Part shown: positions 5,687 to 7,403 of the stretch, in pieces
Layout: each line of letters starts with the position of its first letter
How positions within the stretch are numbered: the stretch's first letter is position 1
Translations under genes and position numbers: made by a program
Assembly (NCBI GenBank): GCA_934662525.1
Contig: CAKUKJ010000101.1
Location: forward strand, 1 to 7,403
DNA from: an uncultured Coriobacteriales bacterium
GTDB lineage: Bacteria > Actinomycetota > Coriobacteriia > Coriobacteriales > UMGS124
DNA length: 7,403 nucleotides
Reading direction: 5' to 3'
Notes under the pieces: model-generated
Seen by the model: only the letters and a program-made list of their open reading frames with translations
Told to the model about the DNA's origin: nothing
The model's database searches: none

Positions 5687-7403
5687 ATGCCTGCCGCAGC
5701 GGTGCAGGCCATCGCGGGCCCCAAAGCTTTCGGCAAAACGAATGCCCTGATAGACCGCATCGCGGGTTTGCTTGAGCAGGGGGTTGCCCCAACCGACATC
5801 GTCGTGCTGACGCCTGACGCCGACGCCGCCCATGAGCTGCGCGTGCGCCTTGTCGCCCGCCTGGGAGATGCGGCTCTCGACGGCCTGCGCGTCTGCTCTT
5901 GGCGCAGGTTCGCATGGGAGGCTGCGGGGGCGCCGCGCGTTCTCAGCCAGCCTGAACGCTCGATTCTCCTTGCCGACCTGCGCACTCAGGGCTTCTCGGC
6001 GCAGGAGGTCTCGCACGCGTTGGACGGCGCGGTCGACGCTTGGTCGCGCGGGGAGAGGCTGGATGCCGATGCCGTGCAAGGCAAGGACGGCGACTCGTGC
6101 CTCGCCGCGCTCCTCCAGTCCCTTGCCGACCGCCGGGCCATCCTTCCCGAGGCCCTCGCCGCCCATGCGATGCCGCCTGCCGATGCCGCCCACGTGCCGT
6201 ATGTGCTGGTGGACGACGCCGACGCGCTGCCTTGCGCCGCCCTGCGCCTTGCCGCGCGTATGGCAACGGCTACCTGCACCTTTGCCGGCAATCCCGACGG
6301 CGGCAATGCGCCAGACGGCGTCGATCCCCGGGCGTTCCTTGCGCTGGCCGATGACGCGGGCACACAGGCCTTGCCTGCAACGGGCCGCCATGTCCATGCC
6401 GAGCGGGCACAGGTCGTCAAATGGACGGATGCCGGCGAGGAGGCGTCGGGCGTCGCGGCGCTTGTCGATTGCACGCTTGCCCAGCAAGCCGCGCATGACG
6501 GCGACTGCGCGGGCCCTGTCGTGCTCGTTGCTCCCAACCGCGCTTGGGCGCGCCGCATCGCCCAAGCGTTGGAGCATGCGGGCATCGAGGCGTGCGACGC
6601 GGCCGTGTCGGTGCCCTTTGCCTGCGATCCCCGCGACCCCAAGGCTTGCTTGCCCCTGCGCTGCCTTGCGGCCCTTGCCCTCCTTGCAGACCGCGACGAT
6701 GCGGCAAGCTGGCGCACATGGTGCTCGCTTGGGTACCCCGACCTTGCCTGCCGTGCGTGGCAGGGCCTGGAAGGCTACGCCCGCGCCCACAACGAGGCCG
6801 TCCCCCAGGTTCTGCCGCGCGTCGAGCATGAGGTTGCCGCCGGTGGGAACCCCTTCCCCGGGGCGCACCAAATCGCCGCCCGCGTGCGCGAGGCCGAGGT
6901 GCTTTTCCGCGCATGTGCGGGCAAGCGCGGCGTGGGCCTGCTCAACACGTTCGACCCCGCTCAGACGAAGGCGTTCCGTCAGGCTCTCGTGCTTGACGAG
7001 GACACGCTGGCTGTCGCCGACGCGCCCATGCTCCTCAAGGCTGCCCTTTCCTCGGTGCTCGACCCGTCTGCCGGCATCCTGCCTCACGAGGTGCGCGGTG
7101 CCCGTCACGACAAGATAGCCGCCGCCATCCAGGCCCGACGCGCGTTCATCTGCTTGGGCAGGGCTCCTGTGGGAATCCGTCCCCGCCTTTTGGCCGTGCT
7201 GGGCGCAAACGAGGGCATCGCCGATCCCGACGCCTTGCTGACCTCGTTGTCCATCCAGGCAGACGTCCTGGTCGTCTCCTATGTCCAGCATATGCCCGCC
7301 GAGGCGGCGACGCGCCTGGGGGCGGCGTTCACCCGCACGCGTCAAACATCCGAGGGCCCCGTTGCGCTCCTGCGCCCGAGCGCGGCGCTCGAGGCCCTCG
7401 GGC
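5687..7403 (+). CDS. Second SF1 helicase-fold protein, degenerate paralog, 3' end cut by window
   Basis: The frame is open from ATG 5687 to the last base, with 572 residues visible and no stop. The start lies 2 bases after the previous TAG with no strong ribosome binding site, so translation is probably coupled. Walker A is clear (G11-P-K-A-F-G-K17-T18), followed by a motif Ia-like strand (DIVVLTPDADAAHEL, 37-51) and V68-x-x-x-W72-x-x-F75, in the place of the UvrD TxHxF element. Motif II reads L174-V-D176-D177-A-D179: Asp replaces the catalytic Glu and the Gln of DEFQ is missing. VAPNRAWA (281-288), ALALLADRDD (329-338) and W342-R-x-W345-C match the first helicase-like protein almost residue for residue. 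The motif VI region has no T-R-A (near L521-S-I-Q-A525). LLRPS (561-565) aligns with TVRPS in the paralog, which ends 31 residues later, so only about 25 residues may be missing here. It is probably not an active helicase; a scaffold or ATP-sensing role is inference. Confidence 0.8.
   Translation, partial: MPAAAVQAIAGPKAFGKTNALIDRIAGLLEQGVAPTDIVVLTPDADAAHELRVRLVARLGDAALDGLRVCSWRRFAWEAAGAPRVLSQPERSILLADLRTQGFSAQEVSHALDGAVDAWSRGERLDADAVQGKDGDSCLAALLQSLADRRAILPEALAAHAMPPADAAHVPYVLVDDADALPCAALRLAARMATATCTFAGNPDGGNAPDGVDPRAFLALADDAGTQALPATGRHVHAERAQVVKWTDAGEEASGVAALVDCTLAQQAAHDGDCAGPVVLVAPNRAWARRIAQALEHAGIEACDAAVSVPFACDPRDPKACLPLRCLAALALLADRDDAASWRTWCSLGYPDLACRAWQGLEGYARAHNEAVPQVLPRVEHEVAAGGNPFPGAHQIAARVREAEVLFRACAGKRGVGLLNTFDPAQTKAFRQALVLDEDTLAVADAPMLLKAALSSVLDPSAGILPHEVRGARHDKIAAAIQARRAFICLGRAPVGIRPRLLAVLGANEGIADPDALLTSLSIQADVLVVSYVQHMPAEAATRLGAAFTRTRQTSEGPVALLRPSAALEALG

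Noticed and set aside
5609..7345. Long minus-strand open frame (578 codons) and a + strand frame at 5832-7118 over the second helicase-like gene
   Set aside because: The + frame from 5687 has Walker A and paralog identity throughout; the other two give Arg/Ala/Pro-rich sequence without motifs.
1..7403. tRNA, rRNA, CRISPR array, insertion sequence, integrase or attachment site
   Set aside because: No cloverleaf, rRNA-like stretch, spaced direct repeats, transposase motif or terminal inverted repeats were seen on either strand.

Overview
The window is GC-rich and densely packed, with every credible gene on the + strand. Base composition, GAG/CTT/GCC-heavy codon use, and a TorD-family chaperone next to a multi-cluster ferredoxin all fit an anaerobic actinobacterium of the Coriobacteriia (Eggerthellaceae-like, the group rich in molybdopterin respiratory enzymes). 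That assignment is an inference from style and gene content; no rRNA or other marker gene is present.

Layout: (1) 1-627, the 3' part of an unrecognised gene whose product looks like two winged-helix-like units separated by an acidic, Ala-rich insert. (2) 628-727, a 100-base gap with a UUCG-capped hairpin and the ribosome binding site of the next gene. (3) 728-1438, a TorD/DmsD-family maturation chaperone. (4) 1458-2723, an iron-sulfur protein with two ferredoxin-like regions around a Cys-rich core that resembles MvhD/FlpD. (5) 2737-4761, a UvrD/Rep-like superfamily 1 (SF1) helicase-fold protein with altered motifs. (6) 4794-5684, an unrecognised protein with a long Ala/Glu/Pro-rich linker. 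(7) 5687-7403, a second and more degenerate SF1-like protein, paralogous to (5) and cut by the window end. Gaps from 728 onward are 19, 13, 32 and 2 bases, so genes 3-7 look like one transcription unit.

How the genes may work together: the chaperone and the iron-sulfur protein form a recognisable redox pair, probably serving a molybdoenzyme encoded outside the window. The three genes after them form a different module: two helicase-fold paralogs that keep Walker A but lack the usual motif II glutamate and motif VI arginine, with an unknown protein between them. This module is the most interesting part of the window. It could be a DNA-processing complex in which helicase folds act as ATP sensors or scaffolds, as the helicase-like RecC and AddB subunits do in RecBCD and AddAB. 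Function cannot be settled from the sequence alone.
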